Source: Phylloscopus collybita
Lineage: Eukaryota; Chordata; Aves; Passeriformes; Phylloscopidae
Reading direction: 5' to 3'
Assembly (NCBI GenBank): GCA_027886175.1
Contig: JAJNNQ010000019.1
Location: 17,999,501-18,063,500 of the forward strand
DNA length: 64,000 nucleotides
In this document: positions 63,836 through 64,000 of the stretch, one piece after another
How the letters are laid out: each line of letters begins with the position of its first letter
Position numbering within the stretch: position 1 is the first letter of the stretch
Notes under the pieces: model-generated
What the model saw: the letters and a program-made list of their open reading frames with translations, nothing else
Told to the model about the DNA's origin: nothing
Databases searched by the model: none
Position numbers and translations under genes: made by a program

Positions 63836-64000
63836 CCCCGTGTCCCTTTCCCTCCCTCCCGCCCCCCGCAGCCCTTTGATTCCCTCCTTCCTTCCTCCTG
63901 CTGCCAGGGAAGCAATTCCCAAGGCATCCCCTCTCTCCACCCAGCCAAGCCCAGCTCCTCCTCGTGCTCCAGCCCCCCTTCCCACCCTGCTGCCCGCGGC

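Overview
This window looks like avian nuclear DNA, probably from a songbird and probably from a GC-rich microchromosome or similar region. The evidence is many CR1 LINE 3' ends, several families of short solo retroviral LTRs with 5- or 6-bp target-site duplications (TSDs), a GC-rich background and a very high load of tandem repeats. I found no protein-coding gene, rRNA or tRNA that I can support. The longest open frames run through tandem arrays whose period keeps frames open, or are proline/glycine/serine-rich frames expected by chance in GC-rich DNA.

Layout: unique GC-rich sequence is punctuated by (1) tandem arrays, about 11-12 kb in total by my coordinates. The largest are at 4.7-5.4, 18.7-19.1, 25.4-25.9, 26.5-27.0, 28.0-28.6, 33.7-34.2, 38.1-38.5, 39.5-40.7, 41.9-42.4, 43.3-44.2, 48.3-49.0, 52.5-53.3, 61.7-62.6 and 63.5-63.8 kb. 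(2) CR1 fragments lie in both orientations. (3) There are twelve LTR copies of four families: alpha (14.3, 17.0, 17.5, 42.4, 57.3 kb), beta (3.2, 32.1, 35.2 kb), gamma (13.0, 50.1 kb) and delta (a pair at 29.9-30.6 kb and a partial copy at 45.7 kb), plus one doubtful LTR at 59.5 kb. (4) About a dozen AT-rich, low-CpG islands look like conserved non-coding regulatory elements.

The nesting gives relative ages. CR1 copies at 3.0 and 12.9 kb are split by later beta and gamma LTRs. An alpha LTR at 42.4 kb split an existing 30-bp minisatellite. A CR1 with its flank is duplicated at about 98% identity at 54.4 and 58.7 kb.

The AT-rich islands carry recognisable transcription-factor patterns: paired-class homeodomain P3 sites sharing a 14-mer at 2.67 and 15.33 kb, a SoxE-type inverted dimer at 9.96 kb, perfect palindromes at 21.92 and 23.21 kb, paired TCF/LEF cores at 4.03 kb, and an NK2-like 10-mer repeated 50 bp apart at 34.5 kb. 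Together they suggest a gene desert or long intron next to a developmental regulator. That is an inference from sequence pattern only; I cannot name the neighbouring gene and could not check conservation.
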